From Collariella sp. IMI 366227 (taxonomy: Eukaryota > Ascomycota > Sordariomycetes > Sordariales > Chaetomiaceae): a DNA stretch of 64,000 nt. Positions 20,241-32,516 of the stretch are shown here, in pieces; within the stretch, counting starts at the first letter, position 1, and the number at the start of each line of letters is the position of its first letter. The DNA is taken from the NCBI GenBank assembly GCA_027946355.1, contig JAPEUS010000007.1:620001-684000 (forward strand), given 5' to 3'. The notes under the pieces were generated by a model that had not been told where the DNA came from, made no database searches, and saw only the letters and a program-made list of their open reading frames with translations. Both the position numbers and the translations under genes were made by a program.

Positions 20241-21464
20241 GGTGAGAGTTGTTGTTGGAAGAGAGCAGAGAAACAGCTTGTAAGGGAGCGGGATTTTGAC
20301 GATGGCTGATGTGGTTGCCTGCTTGTGCGTGGGCTGTGTGTGTGAGGTCTCGATTCCCGTGCCTGATGGTGTTGTTGACTTGAGGTGGGGTTGGCGGGGT
20401 AAATTCCGGCTGCAGATGGTCAGGGACTGAACAACATCCAACCCCTGGTTGCAGACACTCAACTTGCTTCAAGAAATGGAATGGTGCTGTAAAGTGCCCG
20501 ATGTTTCATAGTATTGAAATAATAATATTTCATAGTCACAACGAAATCAATCCACTAAGTCCTTTACTTTGCAAGGCAGCTGAACTTGGCTCTCAGTCTC
20601 GGGTTGTCACCGTCTCAACGATGTCCCACGATTCTAGTCACCACCTTGGGCCGGGACCAACTCCCAATTCTGCATTCATCCAGGTTTGAGCCAATCAATT
20701 CCCAGGTTCAATAGCTGGCTCAGTGTTGCATCTCAGGGTTACAAATACCAGAACATTCGAACCGCCACCAGGTGGGTCAGGGGCACATCTTGAATCCGTA
20801 TTCTCCCTCCCTCCCTCCCTCATTGCTGACGAACCAAAAGACGTGCCTTGAACTTAACGTTGACTTTAACTGATTACAAACGCAGACTCCGGCTGCCCCG
20901 ACCAGGTTGACCAGCATGGAAAAGGCCATCAGCATGCAGAAAATCCCCCCGATTCCTCAACAGCATGTGGCCGTCGTTGTCTGTGATTGGTTGCCTCCGC
21001 ACTGGAATTCGACTTTAACATGCAGGGCTGAGCCGGATCTAGCCACACGTGGAGGTTCCAAGGATGTGGGGGCCTGGCGGCTGCGCCAACTGGAGTTGGG
21101 GAATTGGGGACGTCGACAGGGGCAACCAGTCAGCGGCCATCTCCACCCCAAAAGGTGCCAAAGCGGCGACTTGTTTGAACTGGACACGTCGTGCCCTGTG
21201 CTGGATTCGACTTGGGGCTAATAAAGAAGGCTGAGTTTCGAATCCCAGGCCGCTCGCTTTTGCTTTTAATTTCTTGACGGGACTGTTGCCTCACTCTCGT
21301 TTTGCCCATGGTGCTTTCCTAGAACCTCTCGTTTCCTGGCATTGGAAGCAGAACTCAGAGTAATTTCCTGGGCTTTTGGATTTCGGTTCCAGTTTCCCAT
21401 CTCGCAGACACTGCTCTTCATAAGACACCCCCCGCTGCCCCCCAGGGCTCCCACGCCCGCAACC
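20241..21464. other. Divergent promoter region between TBCA and SERCA
   Basis: About 1.2 kb without a recognisable gene. It includes a short CCCTC tandem run (about 20805-20820) and a C-rich leader upstream of the SERCA ATG. Confidence 0.4.
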
Positions 21465-24400
21465 ATGGACAACGCGTTCGCGAAGCCAATCGACGAGGTG
21501 CTTAGCACGCTCGGAGTAAACCAGGCCACTGGCTTGACTGATGAGCAAGTCTCGCGGTCACAAGCCAAGCATGGCAAGAACGGTATGCCATGTTCCCCAA
21601 GATCCCCCATTTATGCGCCTCGGTGGCTGACAGCATCTCCTGGACAGCAATCGCCGAAGAACCCCCTACTCCCCTCTGGGAGCTCATTTTCGAACAGTTC
21701 AAGGACCAACTCGTCCTTATCCTCCTCGCCTCGGCTGCCATTTCATTCGTTCTGGCACTCTTCGAAGAGGAGGGCGGCTGGAGCGCATTCGTCGACCCCA
21801 TCGTCATCCTCACCATTCTGATTCTCAATGCCGTCGTCGGGGTCTCCCAGGAGAGCAGCGCCGAGAAGGCGATTGCCGCGCTGCAGGAATACTCGGCCAA
21901 CGAGGCCAACGTGGTGCGCAATGGGCAGATTCACCGGATTAAGGCCGAAGAGCTCGTGCCGGGCGACATCGTGGACGTCTCTGTGGGCGCGCGCATTCCC
22001 GCCGACTGCCGTCTCGTTGCGATCCAGAGCAACAGCTTCGCCGTCGACCAGGCCATCCTCACTGGAGAGAGCGAGAGCGTGGGCAAGGACTCCGCGGCTA
22101 TCATCAACGACGACAAGGCTGTGCTCCAGGACCAGATCAACATGCTCTTCTCGGGAACCACTGTCGTTACCGGCCACGCGAAAGCAGTCGTTGTCCTTAC
22201 CGGCTCAAACACTGCGATTGGCGACATCCACGACAGCATCACTGCTCAGATCTCCGAGCCGACTCCCCTGAAGCAGAAGCTCAACAACTTCGGCGACCAG
22301 CTCGCCAAGGTGATCACGGTTATCTGCATCCTGGTCTGGCTCATAAACATCCCGCACTTCAACGACCCCAGCCACGGAAACTGGACCAAGGGCGCCATCT
22401 ACTACCTCAAGATCGCCGTCTCGCTCGGTGTGGCTGCTATTCCTGAGGGTCTGGCCGTCGTTATCACCACCTGTCTCGCCTTGGGCACCCGGAAGATGGC
22501 CGCCAAGAACGCAGTTGTCAGAAGCTTGCCCTCCGTCGAGACTCTTGGAAGCTGCAGCGTCATCTGCTCCGACAAGACCGGCACCCTGACCACGAACCAG
22601 ATGAGCGTCAGCAAAATCGTTTACCTGAACGACAACGGAAACGACCTGGAGGAACTCGACGTCGAGGGCACCACTTTCGAGCCGAAGGGTGACATCAAGT
22701 CTCAGGGCAAGGTCGTTTCGGACCTTTCTCAGGAGTCCGCGACCATTCGCCAGATGACCGAGGTCGCTGCGCTCTGCAACGACGCCCGTCTCGACTACCA
22801 CCCTCATTCGGCTACTTTCTCCAATGTCGGCGAACCGACCGAGGGTGCCCTTCGCGTCATGGTTGAGAAGGTCGGCCCCTGCGCCCCCTCTGACTGCCAC
22901 CCCGAGCACCGTGTCCACTACGCCAGCTCCTGGTACGAGAAGCAGAACAACCGTCTTGCCACCTACGAGTTCTCGCGCGACCGCAAGAGCATGTCAGTCC
23001 TTGTTCAGAACGGTACTTCGCAGAAGCTCTTCGTCAAGGGTGCCCCTGAGTCCATTATCGAACGGTGTACCCACGCTCTGCTTGGCCGCAACGGAAAGAA
23101 GGTCCCCCTCGATCGCAAGCTCGTTGATCTGCTCCTGAAGGAGGTTGTCGACTACGGCAATAAGGGTCTCCGTGTAATCGCCCTGGCCAGCCGCGACAAC
23201 GTCAACGATGACCCTCTTCTCCACAAGGCCAAGTCCACCGCGGAATACGCCGCTCTTGAACAAAACCTCACCCTTCTCGGACTTGTTGGTATGCTGGATC
23301 CTCCTCGCCCCGAGGTTCCTGCTGCCATCCAGAAGTGCAAGGATGCTGGTATCCGCGTTATCGTCGTCACCGGCGACAATCGTAACACCGCCGAGACTAT
23401 CTGCCGCCAGATTGGTGTGTTCGGTCCCTACGAAGACCTCACTGGCAAGAGCTTTACCGGCCGCGAGTTTGACAACCTTAGCCCCAGCGAGCAGCTCGAG
23501 GCGGCCAAGAACGCCTCCCTCTTCTCCCGCGTCGAACCCAGCCACAAGTCCAAGCTCGTCGATCTCCTCCAATCCCTCGGCGAGGTCGTCGCCATGACAG
23601 GCGATGGCGTCAACGACGCGCCGGCTCTCAAGAAAGCAGACATTGGCGTAGCCATGGGCTCCGGCACGGACGTGTCCAAGCTCGCAGCCGATATGGTCCT
23701 AGCCGACGACAACTTCGCGACCATCGGCGTCGCCATCGAGGAGGGCCGCTCCATCTACAACAACACCCAACAATTTATCCGCTACCTCATCTCGTCCAAC
23801 ATCGGCGAGGTCGTCTCCATCTTCCTGACTGCCGCCCTTGGCATGCCCGAGGCCCTCATCCCCGTCCAGCTGCTGTGGGTCAACCTCGTCACCGACGGCC
23901 TGCCCGCCACCGCGCTGTCATTCAACCCCCCAGACCACGACATCATGAAGCGCCAGCCGCGCAAGCGTGACGAGGCTCTCATTGGCGGCTGGCTGTTCTT
24001 CCGGTATCTCGTCATCGGCACGTACGTCGGGCTGGCCACGGTGGCGGGCTACGCGTGGTGGTTCATGTTCTATGCCGAGGGCCCGCAGATCAGCTTCTAC
24101 CAGCTGTCGCACTTCCACCGGTGCTCGACGGATTTCCCTGAGATTGGGTGCCAGATGTTTGGGAATGATATGGCAAGGTCTGGGTCGACGGTGTCGCTGT
24201 CGATTCTGGTGGTTATCGAGATGTTCAACGCCGTCAACGCGCTGTCGTCGAGCGAGAGTTTGCTGACGCTGCCCGTGTGGGAGAACATGATGCTCGTGTA
24301 TGCTATTGGTCTGTCGATGGCGCTGCACTTTGCTCTGCTGTATACGCCCTTCTTGCAGAGCCTGTTCTCGATCCTGCCGCTGAACTGGACGGAGTGGAAG

Positions 24401-24575
24401 GCGGTGCTGGCTATTAGCGCGCCCGTTGTGTGAGTATTATCCCAAGTATCTTGATGTGTTGGACATTGGCTAACGTTATTCCAGTCTCATTGACGAGGGT
24501 CTCAAGGCCATCGAGCGGGCGTTTTTTGTGCAGAGCTCAACCCGGGTGCTGCCCAAGGCAAAGAAGGAGCAATAG
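21465..24575 (+). CDS. nca-1: SERCA-type Ca2+-transporting P-type ATPase
   Basis: P2A calcium pump of the endoplasmic reticulum, about 996 residues, from exons 21465-21582, 21648-24429 and 24485-24575. Motifs in order: cation-ATPase N-terminus (AIAEEPPTPLWELIFEQFKD), TGES actuator loop (LTGESESVG), PEGLAVV of membrane helix 4 with Ca-site residues, phosphorylation site SDKTGTLTTNQ, KGAPESIIERC in the nucleotide domain, TGDNRNTA, the hinge MTGDGVNDAPALKKADIGVA, and helix 5-6 residues NIGEVVSIF and LLWVNLVTDGLPATALSFNP with the calcium ligands N and D. No frame break occurs over 3 kb. The start MDNAF is the first ATG after a pyrimidine-rich leader. The Neurospora symbol nca-1 is given by homology. 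Confidence 0.96.
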
Positions 24576-24874
24576 AGTCAGAGGCTGGCGTACAGAGGAT
24601 GCGTAGACCTGTACAATAGATAGATAAATATCGCGCCACACGCTAGCGAAGAAAGATGTAGAACAAGCAAGCGTGAAAAGCACCTGTTTCAACAACAGCA
24701 ACTTGTGTGTTGCGGTCTCTCTTTCGTTCGACCACGGCGTCTCTCGAAACGTGCTAGTTATTTGTTACAACGCCCCAAGTGCTCCCTGCTCCGTCGCAAA
24801 GCCATGCGAGTCCCCGCCATCAATCCCATACCATGATACCTGCCCACGCTCGCTCTGCCAAACCGACCACCGCT

Positions 24875-25684
24875 CTAATCCTGCCGCCCCTTCAGCAGCC
24901 TCTTGGTCACCTTGTCCTTCTCGATGATGTAGACGTGGGCGCCCCAGCCGGAGAGGGCGTCGCGGTCAACGGCGTTGAGGAGTGCTTGCGAGATGGTCTC
25001 AAAGAGCGCGTCGGGGCCCTGGGTTGCACACACGCCCGGTCAGCACTCATTTAAAAGATACCCTTTGGGTAATGCGTGTAACTCACCAGATCCGGCTCCC
25101 AAAGACTCTCGCACATGCCAAACAGCTGATCCGTCGCCGTCCCGCTCACAATAAAGTCCTTCGCAAAGTCAATGCACCCGATGCTGTCAAACCCGCAGAT
25201 AAACGGCGCGCCCGTCTTGGGCTCCAACCCCGCCACCACGGGGCTCACAAAGTAGGGCCCAAACCGCCGCTCGTACAGGCTGCTGCTGACAAGGTTGGCG
25301 AAGGTGCGCGGCGCGATGTGCCGCTCCTCCCGCAGCCGGTACATGTTGACCTTGTACCGGAACAGGTCAGAGACGGTGGATACGTCGGTCGCGAGCCCGG
25401 TGAGCCCCAAGAACACGTTGTCGCCGTATTGGAAGATCTTGGGAAAGTTGTTGGAGACCGTCAGGGCTTGAAGACCGAGGCGAAGGTCGCAGGCAATGGC
25501 GACGCAGTCTTTGCCGACCATCGCAACGGCGGCGCCGCCGTCTGGAGGGAGGGGGGGAAGTGGGTTAGGTTCGGGTGGTGTTGAGGCTGGGGCAGGAGGG
25601 AGGTGTACTTATTGAGAAAGGGGACGACTGGGGGAGAGAGGTTAGCAGGAAGTCAAAGGGAAGGGACAATGCTGGGCATACCAT
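24875..25684 (-). CDS. pup3: Proteasome subunit beta-3 (PUP3)
   Basis: Non-catalytic beta subunit of the 20S proteasome, 206 residues. Exons: 25682-25684 (the ATG only), 25609-25627 (19 nt), 25087-25541 and 24875-25018. The splice joins M to SSPFSINGGAAVAMVGKDCV, matching the beta-3 N-terminus; all introns are GT..AG. Then ACDLRLGLQALTVSN, LFRYKVNMYRLREERHIAP, FVSPVVAGL, GFDSIGCIDFAKDFIVSGTA and a C-terminus LLKGRQD. As usual for beta-3 there is no N-terminal catalytic threonine. An alternative start at AMVGKD would lose the first strand, so the spliced start is preferred. Frame intact. Confidence 0.94.
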
Positions 25685-26591
25685 CTTGTCTGTGTGTGGG
25701 ATGCGCTTGCGAGCAGTCGGTACTGGTGTTGGAGTGGGAGCTGGAGGACGAGAGCAAGATTGGAGGTCTCAAGGATCGATAAGTTCGGGAGTGTCGATTC
25801 TACTGGGGATATGATCGCCAATTGCCGAACACGGGCTGGATCGCGAATCGGGTGGTCGTTGTCGTGTCGTTGATGCTTCAGTGGAGGCTTGGGGTTGGGT
25901 TGGAGGCTTGGTTGGAGCTCCAGCTGACAGACAGGCTGCACAGCGTTGACGTGCAAGGCAACACGCAGCTGGCGCGGCCGGGAGCCGCCAGGGTCCCCGG
26001 CCTCTTGGCAGAAAAGGCGGTGTGTGGCGGCGCTAACCTGAGGTGTGCCTGGGAAGCTCTGGTGGGGCCCTTCTATGGCAGCTGCCCGCCCAGTGTGGAA
26101 TTGCCCCTCCATGCTTCATCAGGCTTCCAGCTCACCAACGCCGATGACGAGTCCCTGATATTCCACCACTTTCGACGGCTTTGGCATGCAGACAAGCGCA
26201 ATTCGGGACACATTGCTTTGATTTTGTGACGACTGGCAGCAACAAGGACGGTTTGTCGAGACCAACCTTTTTTTGAAGCTCGAGGGTGGCAGACTCGTCC
26301 TTTGACAGGAGCTCTTACAACTCACCTCAAACCGGAACTGATCTTCCGATCTACCACCAACTTCTCTTCCTTCAATAAACTTGTTCAAGTCTATTATATT
26401 ACCGAGCTACAACCCCCCCATCGACGCCTAGAACGCCGTCAAACCCTCCGGTATCACCAATAATTCGGTTTCACTAACTCACCCTCAACCCGTTTGGTTG
26501 ACCGAGGTGGAGCCACACTTGACTTCCAAAGTCACAGTTGCTTGTCTGCTTGTCTTACTCAAAATCTTGAAACACAACCTGAAGTCATCTT
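25685..26591. other. Divergent promoter region between PUP3 and the UBX gene
   Basis: No gene recognised; a plus-strand frame open over about 400 bases (25822-26229) codes for nothing I recognise and lies in the shared promoter region. Confidence 0.4.
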
Positions 26592-28048
26592 ATGATGGCC
26601 GCTCATGTCGAGGTTGTCTCGGCCGACCTTAGGCGGGCCAAGATCAAAGTCACTCCAGGTACATTCTTGGTTGACGTACTCGGTGAGGCTTGCAAGAAGC
26701 TGAACCTGAAGAGTGACAAATATGAGTTGAAGTATGTCCCTTTAAAACATCATTTTACCTTTGTTCTTATGCTAAGAAATCCAGACATAAACAAAAGCTA
26801 GTCGACCTCACCGGCCCGTTCAGGACGTCAGGACTCAGCCCCGGCGCGAAACTTGAGTTGGTCCAAAAGTCCAAGAGTGCCTCAGTAGTATCCATCGCCC
26901 TCGATGTTAACGGCAAGAGATTTACCAAGAAGCTCCCGAGCGATATGTCGCTATGGCAGGTGATGCGGCAGTTTGAGAGCGCAGAGAACGGGCTCAACAT
27001 CACAGGAAGAGGTGTGCCGGTTGGCACAAACAGTGGCCAGCTCTACCACGAAGCCCCGGTGGTCAACATCATGGGTAGAGAGTACTCAGCTATGGAGGAC
27101 TTGCAGAAGACATTATCGTCCTGCGGCATAAACTCTGGAAGTATCGTGCTCAGAGTCGCCTTCAAGCTCAGCGAGAGGACACTCTTCGACGCCATGCAGG
27201 AGATCGCCACATATCTCAACGACGTCGAGCCGGAACAGCCAAAGACTGAGGGACAGCAGGAGCCCGCGGCAGCCCCAGTGGTTGAACAACTTAAGCCAGA
27301 TACGACCCCAACCGCCATGACACCGAATATTCAAGCTCCTTCACAACCAAGCGTCGAGGCAGCAGCTCCCAGCGCCCCAGCAGAACCCAACCTCCAGCCC
27401 GAACCGATGGAAATCGACGGCCCCCACACCGCACCCGCTGACCCTCTTCTCCCAACGGGCGTCTTCTCCGCCCCATCCTCCTCCACCCCAATCGCCGCCC
27501 GCACCCACGAAGACGACTCCGTCTACGAGCCGACCATCGCCCACGCCCAGCTCCGCCAACACCACCTCCAGCGACGCTCGCAAAACACCCGTCTCAAATC
27601 CGACGCTGAGCTCGCCGCTGACGCCGCCGCCGAGGCCGCGCGCCTCGCCAAGATCATTTCCGTCGAGCTCAAGGTCCGCTTCCCCGACCAGACCTCGGCC
27701 GTGTGGAATGTCACGCCCGACGAGACGGGCGCGTTCTTGTATCATGCCATCCGTGGGATTATGGCACACCCAGAGCAGCCGTTTAAGCTGATTCTGCCGG
27801 GGCTGAAGACGGTTGTGATACAGGAGAGCGACAAAAAGTTGATCTCGGGGTACAAGATGAAGGGGAGGGAGTTGTTGCATCTTTTGTGGGAGGATGAAGT
27901 GGAGGCTGAGGCAAGGAAGTCGCCTTTCTTGAAGGGAAGTGTGGCAAGTAAGGCGAAGGAGGTGGTCGTACCGGATGTTCCGGGAGGGACGGTGGAGGAA
28001 GAGGTACCCGGGCCGTCGTCTGGGGCGCAGGTGAAGAGGAGGGAATAA
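26592..28048 (+). CDS. TUG/ASPSCR1-like UBX domain protein (Ubx4 type)
   Basis: UBX proteins are adaptors of the Cdc48/p97 segregase. Exons 26592-26731 and 26785-28048 (467 residues). The N-terminal TUG ubiquitin-like domain (VEVVSADLRRAKIKVTPGTF, LVDVLGEACKKLNL, HKQKLVDLTGPFR) is followed by a second ubiquitin-like segment (FTKKLPSDMSLWQVMRQFES), a disordered Pro/Ala linker, and the C-terminal UBX fold (IISVELKVRFPDQTSAVWNV, FKLILPGLKTVVI, SGYKMKGRELLHLLWED). Two ATGs (26592 and 26595) are possible. Frame intact. Confidence 0.9.
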
Positions 28049-28556
28049 TGGGCGGGGAGGGAGTTCGATGGATTCGGATGCGGTGAAGAAGAAGTTGAGT
28101 AAGTTTTTAGGTTTTAAGAAGAAGTGAATGCAGGCGAGGTTTGGTGGTAAGGGCGAGGAGGGTGTAGCCAGATATTTTGTCTTGGTGGGTTGTTCGCAGT
28201 ATGTGGCACTGGGAGACGGGAGGTATGTCTGGGGTAGGATACTCTACTACCGTAGAGGTCAAGAATCTTAGCATAACTTGAAGCACAACAATGGCAGTGC
28301 CTTGTGCCTTTTTGGTGTTTGGCAACCACGTTCTCTTGGCTGTTATTATTGGGTAACATAAACCAGCAATAAGTCTGAGTACACAGCAAGGAAACTCATC
28401 GCCAAATTGCAAGACACTCTCATCGCTTTCACTGTTCTGGAATAATACATCAAGGCATATTCGCATGCTATATATGCCCAGTATGCAATCAACCTAGAGG
28501 TTTTAAAATCATGTCTTGTTTCCGATTCATTTCTTGGTTGTATCCCCCTTGTTTCT
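28049..28556. other. 3'-3' intergenic region between UBX and eL36
   Basis: No gene seen; AT-richer than coding DNA. Confidence 0.4.
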
Positions 28557-29386
28557 TCAGTGGTGGCCAGCAGCTCTGCGTGACTCGACGATCACGCGCT
28601 GGAGCTCCTCGACCTTGGCCTTAGCCCGTCCGAAGGTGCCGAGCTGTCACAGAATGCGGTTAGACCAGCCATGAAGGGTAACAACCCGAGAGAAAGTAGA
28701 AAATACAGCTGTACCTTTCTCTTGGAGAACTTGCGGGCGCGCTTCTCCTTGCCGTTGCGGAGAAGCTCGATGACGCGGCGCTCGTAGGGGGCAAGACTTG
28801 AGGATTGAAGGTTAGTGGCGGGGTGAAACGACTCGTTGACCGGCTTGTGGTTATGAAATTGGGCAGAAGAGCGTTCGATCTCTTTTCAGGGGGCAACATC
28901 AAATGGCCAAATGGGGTTCCCATCGTCGCGAGTTGCAGGTCCAGCGTAGTTCCAACTCGGGATGCCAACCACCAAATTTCCCACTCTTTCACTTGTTTAC
29001 TCCCGCAACGCAGGACGCACGGCCTGTATGCCATAAAAGCAAACTCACCCAGAGACCTCCTTAACAATAGACCGTACAAACTGGGTCCGCTTGCTCGACG
29101 CGCCCTTCCTAGTCGACGGCCGCGGCTTGGAAACGTGGCCGGTGGTCTTCTGTTGCCGTGCCAACATTCAGGGGCAAGTCAGCTCGATGTTCACAGCACA
29201 GTGTCTCTTCTCAATTCCACCTCTTCAATGGCTTGGTAGACCGGATGGTCAATCCCTATGACCTGAGGTCTAACCCCGCTCGAAGCACATAGATCCCTCC
29301 AGGTTTACGACGAGAAAACCAAAACGTACGCGACCCTTGTTGACGCCACGGGCGAGGCCCGACTTCTCCTTCGCTTCCTTGGCCAT
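28557..29386 (-). CDS. rpl36: 60S ribosomal protein eL36
   Basis: Ribosomal large-subunit protein of 108 residues from four exons: 29330-29386, 29049-29149, 28715-28796 and 28557-28643. It reads MAKEAKEKSGLARGVNKGR, KTTGHVSKPRPSTRKGASSK, RTQFVRSIVKEVSGLAPYER, RVIELLRNGKEKRARKFSKR and KLGTFGRAKAKVEELQRVIV ending RRAAGHH. All splice sites are GT..AG and the frame is intact. The second intron (28797-29048) is large for this window. Confidence 0.95.
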
Positions 29387-29819
29387 TGCGAGTCGTTATC
29401 GGTGGCCCGTGTTTGCTTTCGTTATCAGAGGGTCGGTTTGCTCGGTCGCTCCCGTTCGTGGCTCGTGCGGTGGTGGAGATTTCGAATTGGTGCGTGGAGT
29501 CGAGGGTTAGATTTTGTGGGTTTCGATGATTGGGATTGAGCTGTGGGGGTGGCTGGGGTGTGGCTTGCTGGCTTGCATGTGGCGGCTTGGGGCTTTTGTT
29601 GATGCCCCTTACCCAGATTTTGACTTGAACAATGTCGGTCTTGGTTCTCCTGCGAGTTCAGCTGGGTAATCCCTATGACAGGCTCTATGGATGTCGATTG
29701 AAGCGTATCTTTTGAGGGGGAGAGAGCGGCTCGTCATTCAAGGCACAACGTCTACCATCTCTGACCGAAACTGAGCTTCTCGCCCTGGCATATCAACTCC
29801 AATCCACCGACTCTCCACC
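29387..29819. other. Divergent upstream region of eL36, up to the 5S gene
   Basis: Promoter of eL36 and the 5' flank of the 5S rRNA gene; no protein gene seen. Confidence 0.4.
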
Positions 29820-29938
29820 ACATACGACCATACCCACTAGAAAACTCGGGATCCCGTCCGCTCTCCCATAGATAAGCTGGTGAGGGCCAGATCAGTAGTT
29901 GGGTCGGTGACGACCAGCGAATCCCTGGTGTTGTATGT
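29820..29938 (+). rRNA. 5S ribosomal RNA (dispersed copy)
   Basis: About 119 nt matching the Pezizomycotina 5S rRNA. Its ends ACATAC and GTATGT pair to form helix I; the interior shows CCATACCCACTAGAAAACTC, GGGATCCCGTCCGCTCTCCC and, as internal-promoter region, TAGTTGGGTCGGTGACGACC, then AGCGAATCCCTGGTGTTGTA. A run of five T at about 29948-29952 follows as the RNA polymerase III terminator. In filamentous ascomycetes 5S genes are scattered singly among protein genes, as here. Confidence 0.94.
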
Positions 29939-31187
29939 TCTTGCTCCTTTTTGCTTCATGCGCAAGCCCCAACTCAATTGTGCTACAAGCTTTGAGGGTT
30001 GGGGCGTGGTTGGTGATGACTTTTTGTAGCACGATTACTCCTTTCTCGACGCATACAGCCTTTGTGTATCAACAGTTTGATCCTAGAAATCAGGGGCTGA
30101 GTCGGGCGGTCCAGGGCGGATGCCTGACCGTTGATGCAGGTGGCCGAACACGACCTGCAACCAGATCTTGGATGCGTGTACGACCCCAGAGGCAAGATAC
30201 TTGGCCCACTGTAACATGTTTACAAACCACTATGCTTGAGAATACAGGATCTGATGTGCCCAACATCATCCCCTAAGCTAAGCTGGGTGGCTTGTATCAC
30301 CGGCTCCCTCTAGAATCAATCATGTCCTGCTACCATTATTATCCATATGCTACCCTTGGTTGCCAGTCAGGTCCCGATGACGCTCACAGCCTTGTAAGAC
30401 AGGCTCGTATATGCTCCGAACACGGCCGTTGCCACCTTCCTCGTCCCTCAGCGTTGGACGGAGTGAGCCAACATGAAGCAGAGCTGAGATACGACCGGAG
30501 TTCTCGGGCCTCTGCCGGTGTCCTCCCACGCCTTCTGAATTGACACAGATGAGCCGCCTTGGTGTTTCGCAACATTCGGATTAGGCCTCGAATCTCCGTC
30601 TCCGGTATCATGGTATTCGAGGCGGAAGATCTTGTCCTCGGGACCAAACGCAAGAACTTTCCGGCATATCGGGTACTTGCCTACGGCAGTATCGTCAGCC
30701 GGTTTATATTTGAAACGAAACAACAAACCGGGGTAGCTAAGTGAAGATCTCTCCGCCAAGAACTTCCAGAACTGTCACACAGAAACAACAGGAAGGGGCA
30801 AAGAGTGCCTCAACAATCTATGTTCTGCCGGGATTTCCAGCTGGCTCAGCTGATATTCTGGTACCATCCTGTGGGAGGACCCTCGTGGTCTTCGTCCGAT
30901 CTTAGTGCAGCTGGAGGGCGAGCTGGAGAACACAAGGGTACAAACGGCCGCAGGACCGGGCCTTGTGCGCGTTTGTGGAAGGAGCACGTTAAACTTGCTC
31001 AACTTGGGCACGATTCAGACCTGAAATCTTTTGCCTTCTTTGCCACGGCCCTCCTTCTCTCCCAGAATAAAGCGTGAGTCATTCGTTCTCTGGCCAAAAC
31101 CACTCCCAGGATTCGGTGACCCAGATTCCGGCAGCACAACCTTCGGCACAACCACCGTCACTCGTTTCAACCTCATCATCAGCCACC
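29939..31187. other. Intergenic region between 5S rRNA and the secreted protein gene
   Basis: About 1.25 kb. Several overlapping frames are open on both strands (for example 30448-30759 minus) but none reads as a known family or shows a credible signal, so I call no gene. Confidence 0.4.
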
Positions 31188-31779
31188 ATGCTGGTAAAAC
31201 TCTTCCTCGCCCTCGCGGTTGCGGTCCAACTCGCCGTCGCGTTTCCAACCTACAAGATCCCCAAGGCGATGCTCAAGTTCGCCCTCGCCAACAGTAACTG
31301 CATCTTGCCCGAGGCCTTCGTGGTCGACAAGTTCCAGATCTGGACTCCTGCCGCGAGCAACAACCGCACCGATAACATCTTCTTCGAGTACTCGGACAAC
31401 AGCACGAGCATCGAGACCAAGTGCCACTTCAACGAGACTTCGGTCAATGTCGGTCCGGTGGGGCTCGCCCCGAGATATGCCTGCGAGAACAACATCGTTA
31501 CGTTCATCTGGCAGAATGAGGCGCTTACTATGATTGAGAAGGCGTGCCCGAATGGTAGCATGTAAGTGGTGGATATTTGAAGTAATGTAGCAATCTGTCA
31601 ACAATACTGATCAAATCAACAGGTCCCGCAGCTTCGAGGCCTCCGGTTTGGTCAGGCCTAAGCTTGACGTCTGCGGCATGACTCCGAGGAATACCACCAT
31701 CGGCGAGGGCAACTTTTGTGTTGCCAACCCAGGGCGCCTGGCTGCCAGGTTTACCAGTCTTCAGCCGACTCCGGAGTGA
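31188..31779 (+). CDS. Small secreted cysteine-containing protein, function unknown
   Basis: 176 residues from exons 31188-31561 and 31623-31779 (GT..AG). The ATG context is AGCCACCATGC. The first 18 residues (MLVKLFLALAVAVQLAVA) are a typical signal peptide; the mature protein starts FPTYKIPKAM. It has five cysteines (NCILP, TKCHF, YACEN, KACP, DVCGM region plus FCVA, i.e. six by the full C-terminus), several N-glycosylation sequons (NRT, NST, NET, NTT) and a beta-rich core with FQIWTPAASNNRTDNIFFEY. The layout resembles fungal AA1-like secreted proteins, but I cannot assign the family firmly. Extracellular; possibly an effector or cell-wall protein, which is only a guess. Confidence 0.75.
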
Positions 31780-32516
31780 CGGACCTTAAGTCGGATGTAG
31801 GAATTGAGCTGGGTTGGGCATGTCTTTGTCCAAAGAGGACAGTTGTGATTTTGGCACCATGGCAGGTGGATATCTCGATGAAATGGAAAGAATTCGCGCT
31901 ATGGGAAACACAACAAGAAAAAAAAAGAGAGAGGGGAGGTTATTCCTCTCGGCATTGATGGAGGTAATTAGAATTCAACTCAGGGTCTCAGGGTCTCAAA
32001 GTCCCATTGAGAAGTTTAACTTCCATTCAGGTTCTAAGGTGGTTCGTTGAAACCGAAAGCGAGAAGTTTGTTCCCGGGGCCAGTCACCGTGGCGCTATAT
32101 ATTTGCACACTGTGGGCGGCTGCAGGGACCATTGCCAAGAACTTAGCGCCTGTCACCGCCGTCACCACCAACTTCCAAGGTCCACGAACACTTGCGAAAA
32201 TCAAGGAGTTTCTTTCAAAGATGAAGTTGCCGGAAATTTTATGAGCCAAATTTTGAGATTTGAGTGAGCCCGCACTCGAACCTACGTCAGCGCATCCTTT
32301 TAAGGCTGAATCTTCACGGACCTGAGGACCTGCCTACTCCGCGTGGCGGCTCAGGGACCTGAGAGTGGTCACGCGCCACAACCCTCTGACCGCAGCCCAG
32401 GTTGAGGAATGCTTCAGTTTTTGTTCCAGCCTTCCAGCATCTTCAAATCTTGAGAAATTTTACGGAACTCACAACGGCAGCAGTTTAACTTTATCTTTCA
32501 TACGTTCTTGACAAAA
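31780..32516. other. Intergenic region upstream of the lipase
   Basis: No gene recognised. A short frame at 32047-32244 is open on both strands and looks coincidental. A TATATAT stretch lies at about 32094-32101. Confidence 0.4.

Noticed and set aside
30448..30759. 103-codon minus-strand frame near the 5S gene
   Set aside because: Some protein-like stretches but no family, start context or splice support.
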